From Pseudophaeobacter leonis (GTDB lineage Bacteria > Pseudomonadota > Alphaproteobacteria > Rhodobacterales > Rhodobacteraceae): a DNA stretch of 64,000 nucleotides. The translations under genes and the position numbers were made by a program. This document shows, in pieces, positions 29,573-39,155 of this stretch. The DNA lies in assembly GCF_002087335.1 (NCBI RefSeq), contig NZ_MWVJ01000025.1, positions 1 to 64,000 of the forward strand. Reading direction: 5' to 3'. The first letter of the stretch is position 1. Every line of letters starts with the position of its first letter. The notes under the pieces are model-generated. The model did no database searches, was not told the DNA's origin, and worked only from the letters and a program-made list of their open reading frames with translations.

Positions 29573-30469
29573 ATGGCGCAAGAGATCAACCAGGAACAGT
29601 TTGACCGTATCGCAAATGGCGCAGGCTTTATTGCGGCACTGGATCAATCCGGCGGCTCGACCCCAAAGGCGCTTGGCCTCTATGGCGTTACCGAAGATGC
29701 CTATGCAAACGACGACGAAATGTATGGCGAGATCCAGAAGATGCGCGCCCGTATCATCTGCGCGCCGGACTTCAGCTCTGGCAAGATCCTTGGCGCCATC
29801 CTGTTTGAAAAAACCATGGACAATGCCATCGACGGCACCCCAGTGCCAACGTACCTGTGGGAAAAATGCGGCGTTGTGCCATTCCTGAAGGTCGACAAGG
29901 GTCTGGCAGACGAGGCAGACGGTGTGCAGCTGATGAAACCGATGCCCGATCTGGACGCCCTGTTGGCACGCGCCGCTGAAAAAGGCATCTTTGGCACCAA
30001 GATGCGCTCGGTCGTAAAAGAAGCCAACCCGCAGGGCATCAAAAACGTCGTGGCGCAGCAGTTTGAGGTCGGTAAACAAATTGCCGCCGCTGGTCTGGTG
30101 CCAATCATTGAACCCGAAGTAGACATCCACTCTCCCACCAAAGGCGAGGCCGAGATCTTTCTGAAGGCAGAGCTGCAGGACCAGCTTGATGCTCTGCCCG
30201 AGGGCACCAAGGTTTCGCTGAAACTGACCATCCCCAATGTGGCTGGTCTGTATGACTCGCTGGCCGACCACCCCGCCGTGGTCCGTGTTGTGGCCCTGTC
30301 CGGTGGCTACAGCACCGATGACGCCTGCGCCAGGCTCTCGCAGAACAGCAAGATGATTGCCTCCTTCAGCCGGGCGCTGACCGAAGGTCTGAATGTTGCC
30401 ATGTCCGATGCTGACTACAACGCCGCTCTGGGGTCAAACATCAACAAGATCTACCAGGCGTCCCTGTAA
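29573..30469 (+). CDS. class I fructose-bisphosphate aldolase
   Basis: Cleaves fructose 1,6-bisphosphate (and may act on related sugars) through a Schiff-base lysine. The 298-residue protein matches the bacterial class I type: AGFIAALDQSGGSTPKAL near the start, CGVVPFLKVDKGL, LVPIIEPEVDI and VSLKLTIPNVAGLY, with VVALSGGYSTDDAC near the end. The ATG follows GGAGAG. It is a single-gene unit flanked by terminators. Confidence 0.93.
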   Translation: MAQEINQEQFDRIANGAGFIAALDQSGGSTPKALGLYGVTEDAYANDDEMYGEIQKMRARIICAPDFSSGKILGAILFEKTMDNAIDGTPVPTYLWEKCGVVPFLKVDKGLADEADGVQLMKPMPDLDALLARAAEKGIFGTKMRSVVKEANPQGIKNVVAQQFEVGKQIAAAGLVPIIEPEVDIHSPTKGEAEIFLKAELQDQLDALPEGTKVSLKLTIPNVAGLYDSLADHPAVVRVVALSGGYSTDDACARLSQNSKMIASFSRALTEGLNVAMSDADYNAALGSNINKIYQASL

Positions 30470-30535
30470 CTTCAGGCCTCATTGAGGCTTCATTCAGGCC
30501 ACAGCGCTTCAGACCCAGCGCTGTACCTCATATTC

Positions 30536-30562
30536 AGGCCGCTCCTTTGGGGCGGCCTTTTT
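30536..30562 (+). terminator. aldolase gene terminator
   Basis: AGGCCGCTCC (30536-30545), loop TTT, GGGGCGGCCT (30549-30558), then TTTT. Ten pairs with one G-U. Confidence 0.85.
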
Positions 30563-30752
30563 GCCTGCCGTCTTTTTCCCTGTCGCCTTTTCCCTGTGGT
30601 TTGCGCCAGAACAGGCATCCGCCCAGCGCCCTCTGATGTGAAAATTTCGTTTTACTTTTCACGCCTCCCGTCGTCTCCTCGCATTCAGGAGATCCCGGAC
30701 CAGCAAGCACGGTTTTGCTGTTTGGATGGCGACACAAATTGCGGAGAACGAG

Positions 30753-31713
30753 ATGAAAGTAGGCTTTATTGGTTTGGGCAATGTGGGCGCTAAATTGTCC
30801 GGCTCATTGCTGCGCAATGGTATTGATCTCACCGTGCATGATCTCAACCCCGATCTGGTGGCGCAGTTTGTTGCCAAAGGCACCAAACCGGCTGAAAATC
30901 CGGCGCAACTGATGCGCGATTGCGATGCGGTGATCACCTGCCTGCCCTCGCCTGCGGCCTCTGACGCGGTGATGCAACAGATGCTGCCCGAGGTCGTGGA
31001 GGGCAAAATCTGGATGGAGATGTCCACCACCGACGAGGCCGAGGTCAAACGCCTGGGCGCTCTGGTCATCGCTGCAGGTGGCGCTGCGGTGGACTGTCCG
31101 GTCTCGGGTGGCTGCCACCGGGCAGATACCGGCAATATCGCCATCTTCGCCGGCTGTGATCGCGCCACGTTTGAGCGCATCCTGCCCTTTCTCACCACCA
31201 TGGGGCGGCGTATTTTGCACACTGGAGAGCTGGGCTCTGCCTCGGTTCTGAAGGTGTTGACCAACTACCTTGCCACCGTGCATCTGGTGGCCAATGCCGA
31301 GGCTCTGGTGACAGCAAAGGCGGCCGGCATGGACCTCAACACCGCCTATGAGGCCGTCAAGATCAGCTCTGGAAACTCGTTTTCACATATCACCGAAAGT
31401 CAGGTCATCCTGAACGGCAGTCGCGATATTTCCTTCACGATGGATCTGGTCAAAAAGGACGTGGGTCTGTTTCAGCAGATCGCCGAGCGCAACGAGGTGC
31501 CGCTTGAGGTCAGCCCACTGATCGTCAAAATCTTTGACGATGGCATTGCCAGATATGGCGCGCGCGAGCTGTCACCAAAATATTATCCGCCGTCTGGAAG
31601 ATGCCACGGGGCTTTCAATCCTCGCACCCGGCTTTCCGCCTGAGATGACGGATGATGAGCCCGAAGAGCCCGGCTATGAGGTGATCCCTCAGGGCAGAGC
31701 ATTGCCGCTGTGA
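30753..31713 (+). pseudogene. 3-hydroxyisobutyrate dehydrogenase-like oxidoreductase, 3' frameshift
   Basis: A beta-hydroxyacid dehydrogenase. The N-terminal Rossmann fold (MKVGFIGLGNVGAKLSGSLL), the substrate loop VDCPVSGGCHRADTG, the catalytic-lysine region LGSASVLKVLTNYL and the helical C-terminal domain are present. After GARELSP the frame shifts: AAAA at 31577-31580 has one A too many, and the natural sequence (NIIRRLEDATGLSILAPGF) continues in another frame to a TGA at 31713. As read, the protein ends at 31643 with a 20-residue wrong tail. The catalytic part is intact, so it may still work. Start ATG 30753 has GGAG upstream. Confidence 0.8.
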
Positions 31714-31737
31714 CAGCATCGGCTTGCGCAAATAAGT

Positions 31738-31767
31738 ATGGCGGCGCCAAGGACGTGACGCCGCCAT
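31738..31767. terminator. bidirectional hairpin between convergent genes
   Basis: ATGGCGGCG (31738-31746) pairs perfectly with CGCCGCCAT (31759-31767). T-rich words flank it on both strands. Confidence 0.6.
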
Positions 31768-31868
31768 CTTCTTCTGCAACCCACTGAAGGGGAAAAGAAG
31801 TTCCTGCAGTCTGGGAGGGAGGACTGCTCTCAGTCATATAGGTCTGCCAATTTCCGTTTAAAGGTCTG

Positions 31869-32654
31869 TTAGCGAAAAACCGGAGCACGCTTTTGCATTT
31901 GTGCCGCAATCACTTCCATCTGTTCGGGCTTGCCAATCAGGGCCACCTGTTCGGAACTCTCGCGTAGCAGCACCTCGGATTGCGCGGCACCGGATTCGGC
32001 AAAATCAATCATCCGCTTGGCAGCCCGTATGGCGTTTGGCCCCTTGTTGGCAATCTCAGCCGCAAGCGCGCGGGCATCCGCCAGCGAATCCTCTGACACA
32101 GAGGTGACCATCCCCCAGGCCAGCGCCTGCTCGGCGCCGATGGGACTGGCGGTGTATGTCAGTTGCCGCAACACATCGGTGCGCACCAGTTTGGGCAGTA
32201 GCGCCATGCCGCCCATATCCGGGATGAGGCCCCATTTCATCTCCATCACAGCCAGTTTGGTATCCGGCGCTGCAATACGGATATCCGCGCCCAGCGCCAG
32301 TTGCAGCCCGCCGCCATAGGTCGCGCCCTGCAGAGCGGCGATCACCGGGATCTCCAGGCGGCGCCAGATCATCGCGACCTCCTGCATCTCATTGGCGTCA
32401 TGGTGGCTGCGTTGCATCAGCCAGGCCTCAGGGTCGGTCTTGCCCATCTGCATAAAGCTCGCAAGATCGAGCCCCGCACAAAAGCTTTTGCCTTCACCGG
32501 CCAGCACCACCACCCGCGCATCCGATGCGGCAACCTCGGCGCCTGCGGCCAGGATCGCCTTGACCATGGCATCATCCAGCGCATTCATCTTGTCGCCCCG
32601 CGTCAGGGTGACATGGGCGATATGGTCTTTGATCTCTACGGATACCCGCGCCAT
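31869..32654 (-). CDS. enoyl-CoA hydratase/isomerase family protein
   Basis: The 261-residue crotonase-fold protein has the oxyanion-hole strands FCAGLDLASFM and LQGATYGGGLQLALGADIRIA, followed by GLIPDMGGMALLP. Asp in GLIPDMGG rather than the Glu-Gly pair of true hydratases leaves the reaction open (hydratase, isomerase or another CoA chemistry). GAGGTG precedes the ATG. It may act in branched-chain or fatty acid breakdown with the convergent 3-HIBDH-like gene, but this is inference. Confidence 0.9.
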   Translation of the reverse strand: MARVSVEIKDHIAHVTLTRGDKMNALDDAMVKAILAAGAEVAASDARVVVLAGEGKSFCAGLDLASFMQMGKTDPEAWLMQRSHHDANEMQEVAMIWRRLEIPVIAALQGATYGGGLQLALGADIRIAAPDTKLAVMEMKWGLIPDMGGMALLPKLVRTDVLRQLTYTASPIGAEQALAWGMVTSVSEDSLADARALAAEIANKGPNAIRAAKRMIDFAESGAAQSEVLLRESSEQVALIGKPEQMEVIAAQMQKRAPVFR

Positions 32655-32761
32655 TGTGGCACCTCCTCATATGTTTGGTTGCGTCAAAGACTGCCCTGAT
32701 TGCGACGCATGATCCAGCATAACGCCGGGGCAAACCAGTCGCGCTTGCTAGGCCACAAGAG

Positions 32762-32787
32762 GCAGGCTCTATTCCCTCAGAGCCTGC
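32762..32787 (-). terminator. hairpin after the SMP-30-like gene
   Basis: GCAGGCTCT (32762-32770) pairs perfectly with AGAGCCTGC (32779-32787), 29 bp past the stop on the minus strand. The T tract is poor. Confidence 0.5.
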
Positions 32788-32815
32788 AATCAGATCTATG
32801 CGCCGCGCTGCGCAA

Positions 32816-33928
32816 TCATCTCTCAGGTGGTTGTGGCTGGATTGCTGGCAGGTCGCTGACATCCCCACGCCCGAAACCCGGGCCATCCAGCGCCATGACA
32901 TAGAACTGGTCTCCAACCACCAACGCACTGGTGGTGACGCCAAACCGTCCCGACGGATCCTGCAGATTGCGCAGAATAGTGCCGCTCTCATCAAACTGGA
33001 TCACCATGCCCCGGTGAATTGGCGCCGGGCGCACCAGGGACCCCAGCCGCCAAATCACTTTGCGAAAAAACGGATAGGGCATCAGCACCTCAGCGGGAAC
33101 GCGCGGGCTGGCAAAGGCCAGCCAGAAGGTGCCGTCGCCCTGCGCCTCAAGATTATCCGGATAGCCCGGAAGGTTGCCCAGAAACAGCTCAATCTCGCCC
33201 GCCTTTTCGCCTGTAAGCCAGAGTTTATGCACCTGGGCGCGCCCTGTTTCATTGATCAGCAGAAAATCCTCGTCCTGCGACAGCGCCACCCCATTGGTAT
33301 AGACAAACCCAGTTGCGAGTTTTTCCACCGTGCCATCCGGCAGCCGGCGGGCCACATAGCCGCTGTTTGATTGCTCCCAGATGGTCAGCACCGACGTCGG
33401 CTTGGTGCCACCCATGGTTTCGGGATCAAACCGATCAGAGGAGTTTGAAAAATAAATGGTGCCGTCGCGCGCAATATCCAGCTGATTTGCATAGACAAGC
33501 GGCGTGCCATCGACCTCGCTGACCAGCGTCTCCAGCTCGCCCGGACCTGTACTCGGCCCTGTCCAGCGCAGAATGCCGCGGTAACTGTCGGCAATATAAA
33601 GTGCGCCATCCGGCCCGGCCTTCAGCCCCAAAGGACGGCCACCCAGATCCTCGATCTTTTTGGGCGCTGCACCCTCAATCCGATAGAGCCCCCCCGCAAG
33701 GTCAGTGGTGTAGATCGTGCCATCAGGCATAACCGCGAGATCCTCCGGGCCAATGGCTCCTTCGGGCAACAAAACATGATCCAGCGCCGCCATGGCGTCA
33801 TTCGCCTCGAAATCGCCGGTAAAACCAGGGCCCTTCAGCGGCTCATAGACCTCCGGGTCAACCGGCACCGGCCAGAACGCAAGGTAGCCTAGGCCAAGAG
33901 CCAGACCCGCCAGCAGAATTTTTTTCAT
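32816..33928 (-). CDS. membrane-anchored SMP-30/strictosidine synthase-like protein
   Basis: The 370-residue product starts with one hydrophobic helix (MKKILLAGLALGLGYLAFWP), a signal or anchor, followed by a six-bladed beta-propeller of the SMP-30/gluconolactonase/LRE type: GPEDLAVMPDGTIYTTDLAG, GPDGALYIADSYRGILRW, ANQLDIARDGTIYFSNSSDRF, YTNGVALSQDEDFLLINETG. The HLDN-like asparagine-rich metal loops fit a strictosidine-synthase-like hydrolase. GGGAGGG precedes the ATG at 33928; the long upstream frame is not used. Confidence 0.88.
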   Translation of the reverse strand: MKKILLAGLALGLGYLAFWPVPVDPEVYEPLKGPGFTGDFEANDAMAALDHVLLPEGAIGPEDLAVMPDGTIYTTDLAGGLYRIEGAAPKKIEDLGGRPLGLKAGPDGALYIADSYRGILRWTGPSTGPGELETLVSEVDGTPLVYANQLDIARDGTIYFSNSSDRFDPETMGGTKPTSVLTIWEQSNSGYVARRLPDGTVEKLATGFVYTNGVALSQDEDFLLINETGRAQVHKLWLTGEKAGEIELFLGNLPGYPDNLEAQGDGTFWLAFASPRVPAEVLMPYPFFRKVIWRLGSLVRPAPIHRGMVIQFDESGTILRNLQDPSGRFGVTTSALVVGDQFYVMALDGPGFGRGDVSDLPAIQPQPPER

Positions 33929-34020
33929 CGTACCCTCCCAGAATTTACTGCAGTCTGCTCTGGGGTGCCCCTGCAATACAAGCCTTGCCGCATCGTCATA
34001 ATTTGCGCTATCTGCGCTGC

Positions 34021-35130
34021 ATGAAAACGCCTCGCTACACCCCGCTTGCCCTTTCCCTGCCCTCCACCGTGCCCTTTGTTGGGCCAGAAACCCAGGAACG
34101 GGCACGAGGCGCTGCCTTTGCAGCCCGCCTTGGCGCCAACGAGAATGTCTTTGGCCCCTCGCCGCTGGCCGTAAAAGCCCTGCAGCTGGCCGCAAAAGAC
34201 ATCTGGAAATATGGCGATGCGGAAAACCATGATCTGATCGCGGCTCTGGCCGCGCATCACGACATCCCGGCGCAAAACATTATGGTGGGCGAAGGCATCG
34301 ACGGCTTGCTGGGTTATCTGGTTCGTTTGCTGATCGGGCCGGGCGATGCGGTTGTCACCTCTGCAGGTGCCTATCCGACCTTCAACTATCATGTGGCGGG
34401 CTTTGGCGGCACTCTGCATATGGTGCCCTACAAAGGCGACCATGAAGACCCACAGGCCCTGTTTGCCAAGGCCGCCGAAGTCGGCGCGAAACTGGTGTAT
34501 CTGTCGAACCCAGACAACCCCATGGGCAGCTGGCACTCAGGCGAAAGCCTGGTTGCTGCACTGGATGATCTGCCTGAGGGCACGCTCTTGTTGCTGGACG
34601 AAGCCTATGTGGAGTGCGCCCCGGCCGGCACCGCAGCCCCCGTCGACATCAATGATCCCCGCGTTATCCGCATGCGCACCTTCTCAAAGGCCTATGGCAT
34701 GGCGGGGGCACGGGTGGGCTATGCCCTGGGACAGGCCGACCTGATCCGCGCCTTCAACAAGGTGCGCAATCATTTTGGCATGAACCGCGCCGCCCAGGCC
34801 GGCGCCTTGGCGGCCCTTTTGGATCAGGACTGGTTGGGACATGTGCTGGGCGAAATCGCTACCGCCCGCGACAGTATCAGCGAGATCGCCGCGCAAAACG
34901 GCCTGACGGCGCTGCCTTCAGCGACCAACTTTGTCACCATCGACTGCGGGCGCGACAGCGCGTTTGCCAAATCGGTGCTTGAGGCCCTGCTGGCGCAGGA
35001 TATTTTTGTGCGCATGCCCTTTGCCGCGCCGCAAAACCGCTGCATCCGCGTCAGCTGTGGCCCAAAAGAAGATCTCGCCCTGTTTGCCGCCGCCCTGCCA
35101 ATTGCCCTGAAAGCAGCCCGGAGTGCGTAA
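34021..35130 (+). CDS. PLP-dependent aminotransferase, HisC-like
   Basis: The 369-residue fold type I aminotransferase has the N-terminal LGANENVFGPSPLAVKALQ, GEGIDGLLGYLVRLLIGPGD, YLSNPDNPMGS, LLLDEAYVEC and the PLP-lysine motif MRTFSKAYGMAGARVGYALG. This is the histidinol-phosphate aminotransferase subfamily, but a lone paralogue of this kind may use an aromatic or other substrate. No ribosome-binding site precedes the ATG, and a CATAAT box lies 18 bp upstream, so the mRNA may have a very short leader. Confidence 0.88.
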   Translation: MKTPRYTPLALSLPSTVPFVGPETQERARGAAFAARLGANENVFGPSPLAVKALQLAAKDIWKYGDAENHDLIAALAAHHDIPAQNIMVGEGIDGLLGYLVRLLIGPGDAVVTSAGAYPTFNYHVAGFGGTLHMVPYKGDHEDPQALFAKAAEVGAKLVYLSNPDNPMGSWHSGESLVAALDDLPEGTLLLLDEAYVECAPAGTAAPVDINDPRVIRMRTFSKAYGMAGARVGYALGQADLIRAFNKVRNHFGMNRAAQAGALAALLDQDWLGHVLGEIATARDSISEIAAQNGLTALPSATNFVTIDCGRDSAFAKSVLEALLAQDIFVRMPFAAPQNRCIRVSCGPKEDLALFAAALPIALKAARSA

Positions 35131-35255
35131 CAGACAGCCACAGCGCCCTGAGCTGTGCCAGAAACGATAGCCGCCACACAGTTGGCGGCACTTTTACCAG
35201 GCTTTCATCCCTTCTGCGCTAGCCTCTCCAGAGCATACACGCAGGAGGGCGCGCC

Positions 35256-35480
35256 ATGGACTATGATCGGGACACTTCACACAGGCAGCGGCCTGAGCCG
35301 CAAGAAGAGGCCACACTGGCGCTTTTTGCGACGGTGCTCTCCTTTGTCGGCCTCAATCTGATGTGGGTTTTCTTTGCCGGCTGGCTGCTGTTTGGCATGG
35401 TGCCGGCGCTGCTCTTTGCGCTGTTTCTCAACCATATGATCACCCGAATTGAGCTGAGCATGCAGCCCACAGAGACCTGA
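35256..35480 (+). CDS. small membrane protein, 74 aa
   Basis: ATG 35256 is preceded by a near-perfect AGGAGG. The protein has a polar N-terminus (MDYDRDTSHRQRPEPQEEA), then a hydrophobic hairpin (about 21-63, LALFATVLSFVGLNLMWVFF and LLFGMVPALLFALFLNHMI) and a short polar tail. I do not recognise a named family. The ribosome-binding site and membrane pattern support a real gene. Confidence 0.65.
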   Translation: MDYDRDTSHRQRPEPQEEATLALFATVLSFVGLNLMWVFFAGWLLFGMVPALLFALFLNHMITRIELSMQPTET

Positions 35481-35586
35481 CACGGCACGCGACAGAGGCA
35501 CATAGCCGACCCAAAATTTCAGGTCAAACCAGCGCACCGACCAAGGCCCAGCGGCATCTCTGTAACACACTTGTCCAGTATTCAGG

Positions 35587-35677
35587 CCAGATGTGTAAAA
35601 AGCCCCAGATGTGCTAAAAGGCTATGCCAGCCGGCCCGGTTTGGCCAGAACTCAGTCCGGCTTGGCCAGTACACTGG
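35587..35677. repeat. two short duplications around an aminotransferase stop
   Basis: Two 17-bp copies of about CCAGATGTGTAAAAAGC lie at 35587-35622. Two 21-bp copies begin at 35636 and 35657 (CCGGTTTGGCCAG and CCGGCTTGGCCAG); the first contains the stop codon of the minus-strand class V aminotransferase. Confidence 0.6.
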
Positions 35678-36911
35678 CAGCCGCAGTGAGCGCCCCTGCG
35701 CCATGCGGGATATCCAGTGCCAAAAGCCCTGCATTGATACCGCCCAAAAGCCCCATGATCATATGGCCATTCACATGACCCATATGGCCAAGGCGGAAAT
35801 GGCCATGCCACGCGGGACTGTCAGACGGCGCCAGTCCCAACCCGATGCCCAGAGTGAGGCCAAGGTTTTGCTCCAGCCAATGCCGCAGATCGCTGGCCCG
35901 CGGTGCGGGCAGATGTAGCGCAGTCACCGCATGCGAGCGCAGGCTAGGATCAGACACATTGAGGCGCAGGCCTTGCGCCGGATCCGCAATGTTTCCCCAG
36001 GCCTCACAGGCGGCCCATACCGCTGCGGCCAGTCGCGCATGGCGGGCCCAGACGGCCTCTACGCCTTCGCGGTGGATAAGATCAAGCGCGGCGCGCAGCC
36101 CATAGAGATGGTGCGTCGGAGCCGTGCCGCCAAAATATTGATAGAACTCCTGTGGCGTGGCGCGCGGCGTCCAGTCCCAATAGCGGCTGACCCGTGGCAG
36201 TTTCGCCCGCGCCGCCGCCGCCTTATCATTAAAAAACACAAAGCTGACACCGGCAGGCGTCATCAGCCCCTTTTGGCAGGCCGAGACCATGACATCGACG
36301 CCCCAGGCATCCATTTCAAAGCGGTCACAGCCAAGCGACGCGATGCAATCCGTCATCAACAAGGCCGGGTGCTGCGCCGTATCCATCACCGCGCGCAGAG
36401 CCGCGACATCGTTGCGGATAGAGCTGGAGGTATCCACATGCACCCCCAGCACCGCTTTGATTTCATGCGAGGGATCAGCAGCCAGACGTGTCGCCACCTT
36501 GTCCAGATCCCAGGCAGCGGCCGTGCCAAAATCGAGGATTTCGGTCTCAATCCCCAGGGCATTTGCCATTTCGGCCCAGCCGATGGCAAACCGTCCGGAG
36601 GCAGGCACCAGCACCTTATCCCCCGGCTGGAGGGTGTTCATCAGCGCCGCTTCCCAGGCGCCATGGCCGTTGGAGATATAGATCGCCACAAAATGCTGGG
36701 TTCCCGCCAGCGCCTTCAGATCCGGGATCAGGCTGTCGGTGAGACTCAGCAGCTCACCTGCATAGATATTTGGTGAGGGGCGATGCATGGCTTGCAGAAC
36801 CGGATCGGGGATTACTGATGGGCCGGGAATTGCAAGATAGGGCCGCCCGCCTGATGGGTTGGCAGAAAGGGTGCCCGCTTGATTTCCAGAGGGGGTGGAT
36901 GTCGCGTTCAT
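35652..36911 (-). CDS. class V aminotransferase, serine/alanine--glyoxylate type
   Basis: The 419-residue PLP enzyme resembles alanine- or serine-glyoxylate aminotransferases: LAIPGPSVIPDPVLQAMHRP, YISNGHGAWEAALMNTL, GVHVDTSSSIRNDVAAL, LMTDCIASLGCDRFEMD and the PLP-lysine SACQKGLMTPAGVSFV. It may act in the serine cycle or photorespiratory-type glyoxylate handling, or as a pyruvate transaminase. ATG 36911 is taken because an upstream in-frame Met (36944) has no ribosome-binding site; GGGAA lies about 9 bases upstream of 36911. Confidence 0.88.
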   Translation of the reverse strand: MNATSTPSGNQAGTLSANPSGGRPYLAIPGPSVIPDPVLQAMHRPSPNIYAGELLSLTDSLIPDLKALAGTQHFVAIYISNGHGAWEAALMNTLQPGDKVLVPASGRFAIGWAEMANALGIETEILDFGTAAAWDLDKVATRLAADPSHEIKAVLGVHVDTSSSIRNDVAALRAVMDTAQHPALLMTDCIASLGCDRFEMDAWGVDVMVSACQKGLMTPAGVSFVFFNDKAAAARAKLPRVSRYWDWTPRATPQEFYQYFGGTAPTHHLYGLRAALDLIHREGVEAVWARHARLAAAVWAACEAWGNIADPAQGLRLNVSDPSLRSHAVTALHLPAPRASDLRHWLEQNLGLTLGIGLGLAPSDSPAWHGHFRLGHMGHVNGHMIMGLLGGINAGLLALDIPHGAGALTAAASVLAKPD

Positions 36912-37218
36912 CGATTGTATTCCCACAGGGGCCGGGCCGTTCAAATGCTGCCTGCGACCAAATTGTCAATACCGCAACTCTAGCCCTCGCCTTGCTGAGG
37001 TCAATTCCAGAATGGCGCCATTTTCCCAGCCCGTCCGCCACACCAGTTGCCGCAGCTGTCACCGCCCTGTCGCCTTACGTGTCGCCGTCCACGGCAGGGC
37101 AACAGAGAGTAGAAAGCTTGCACCCCGGCCATGAGCTGCTTAAATGGCGCAAGCAAGTCACGAGAAGGCGCCAGATGACAGTCAATTTTCGACGCTTTTC
37201 CAGCCGGAAATCCCAACT
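36912..37218. other. 307-bp divergent spacer, aminotransferase / ABC exporter
   Basis: Should contain two promoters. TTGTCAATACC words occur near 36962, but no convincing pair was found. The open frames crossing it are shadows. Confidence 0.4.
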
Positions 37219-39078
37219 ATGAGCAATGAACACACGTCCTCGCGCGAGCTATTGGGCTGGCTCTGGCGCGGCTATCTGCGCCATTACATGGGGCTTTTGG
37301 CGATCGCTGTGTTCTTTATGCTGATCGAGGGCGCCACCATGGGCGCGCTTGGCTACATGATGCAGCCAATGTTCGATCTGGTTTTTGTGGCCGGCAATAC
37401 CAATGCTTTGTTCTGGGTCAGTCTGGCCTTTCTGGCGATCTTTACCATGCGCGGTGTCTCCAGCGTTACCCAGAAGGTGCTGCTGAGCAAAGTCTCGCAG
37501 AGCTCGGCTGCGCGTTTGCGCAAGGATATGCTGGCCCGCCTGATCCGTCAGGATCCTGCCTTTCACCAGACCCATGCGCCGGGGCTACTGCTGCAGCGGG
37601 TACAAAGCGACGTTGGCGCGATCAACGCGGTCTGGCAGGCCATGATCACCGGCGCCGGGCGCGATACCGTGGCCCTGATTGCTGTGTTGAGCGTGGCCAT
37701 CAGCATTGACTGGCGCTGGACCGCCATTTTGCTGATCGGGGTGCCGGGGCTTTTGCTGCCGATCTCCTTGCTGCAAAAATACGTCCGTCGCCAGGCCTCT
37801 GAGGCGCGCGACCTCGGCGCTACCCTGGCCACCCGGCTGGACGAGATCTTCCACGGCATTGTGCCGATCAAACTGAACAAGCTTGAGAATTACCAACTTG
37901 GCCGGTTCTCGAAACATACCGACCGCTTTGTGAAGGCCGAGGTAAAATCCGCCTTTGGCACTTCGGCGATTTCCGGCATGACGGATATTATGGCGGGCGT
38001 CGGCTTTATGGCGGTGCTGCTCTATGGTGGATCTGAAATCATCGAGGGCGAAAAGACCGTTGGTCAGTTCATGAGCTTTTTCACCTCAATCGGCCTGTCT
38101 TTTGAGCCGATGCGCCGTCTCGCCAATATCTCGGGCATCTGGCAGGCGGCCGCCGCCGCGCTGGAACGCATCAAGGCGCTGATGGATGCACCCATCCTGC
38201 TGACAGCGCCCAAAAACCCCGCAGCCGCCCCCAAAGGCCTGCCCTCAATCAGCCTGAAGGACGTCAACCTGAACTATGGCGAGGCAAAGATCCTGCGTGG
38301 TCTGACCCTTGAGGCCGAAGCTGGCAAAACAACCGCACTGGTTGGGGCTTCAGGCGCGGGTAAGTCCACCATCTTTAACCTGCTCACCCGCATGGTTGAC
38401 CCACAAACCGGCAGCGTTCAGGTTGGCGACATCAATGTTGCGGATCTGGCGACCGATGATCTGCGCGGATTGTTCTCTGTGGTGACCCAGGAAGGGCTGC
38501 TGTTTGATGAGACCCTGCGGGAAAACATTGTTCTGGGCCGCACGGATGTCAGCGACGAAGCACTGCAAAAAGCGCTGGAGGCCTCGCATGTGGCGGACTT
38601 CCTCGAAAAGCTGCCCGATGGGCTCGACACTCTGGTGGGGCCACGTGGCTCGGCACTGTCGGGTGGCCAGCGTCAACGGGTCGTGATCGCCCGCGCCTTG
38701 CTGCGCAACACGCCTGTGTTGCTGCTGGATGAGGCCACATCCGCGCTGGACGCACAGTCGGAAAAGGTGGTGCAGCAGGCGCTGGATCGTCTTGCTGGCG
38801 GACGCACAACCCTGGTGATCGCCCATCGTCTTTCGACCGTGCGCAACGCCGACAAGATCATCGTGATGGAACGCGGTCAGGTTGCCGATCAGGGCAGCCA
38901 TGAAGAGCTACTGGAGCGCGGCGGCATCTATGCGGATCTCTACCGTTTGCAGTTTCAGGACGGCAAGACTCTGTTGGACCGGCACGGTATGGCCGCACAG
39001 CTTCCCGAGGCCGCAAGTCAGACTGCAGAGGCGCAGTCTGGCTGGTTCAGCCGGGTTGTGGGGCGCCTTTTGGGGTAA
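37219..39078 (+). CDS. MsbA-like ABC exporter (fused permease-ATPase)
   Basis: The 619-residue half-transporter has six transmembrane helices (about 15-300) and an ATPase domain with Walker A GASGAGKST, signature ALSGGQRQRVVIARAL, Walker B VLLLDEATSALD and the switch His in IAHRLST. The layout is that of MsbA lipid A flippases and multidrug exporters; a second half would come from homodimerisation. ATG 37219 is preferred to 37144 because the conserved protein begins there. A glycosyltransferase lies convergent downstream, so an envelope lipid substrate is plausible but unproven. Confidence 0.92.
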   Translation: MSNEHTSSRELLGWLWRGYLRHYMGLLAIAVFFMLIEGATMGALGYMMQPMFDLVFVAGNTNALFWVSLAFLAIFTMRGVSSVTQKVLLSKVSQSSAARLRKDMLARLIRQDPAFHQTHAPGLLLQRVQSDVGAINAVWQAMITGAGRDTVALIAVLSVAISIDWRWTAILLIGVPGLLLPISLLQKYVRRQASEARDLGATLATRLDEIFHGIVPIKLNKLENYQLGRFSKHTDRFVKAEVKSAFGTSAISGMTDIMAGVGFMAVLLYGGSEIIEGEKTVGQFMSFFTSIGLSFEPMRRLANISGIWQAAAAALERIKALMDAPILLTAPKNPAAAPKGLPSISLKDVNLNYGEAKILRGLTLEAEAGKTTALVGASGAGKSTIFNLLTRMVDPQTGSVQVGDINVADLATDDLRGLFSVVTQEGLLFDETLRENIVLGRTDVSDEALQKALEASHVADFLEKLPDGLDTLVGPRGSALSGGQRQRVVIARALLRNTPVLLLDEATSALDAQSEKVVQQALDRLAGGRTTLVIAHRLSTVRNADKIIVMERGQVADQGSHEELLERGGIYADLYRLQFQDGKTLLDRHGMAAQLPEAASQTAEAQSGWFSRVVGRLLG

Positions 39079-39114
39079 GCAAGCGGTACTCGACGTCTCG
39101 GCTCAGCACTGGTA

Positions 39115-39145
39115 CGCCATAAAACGAGACCGCCATAAAACGACA
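39115..39145. repeat. 2 x 16 bp direct repeat
   Basis: CGCCATAAAACGA occurs twice 16 bp apart between the ABC exporter and glycosyltransferase genes. Confidence 0.6.
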
Positions 39146-39155
39146 CTGCTACTGC

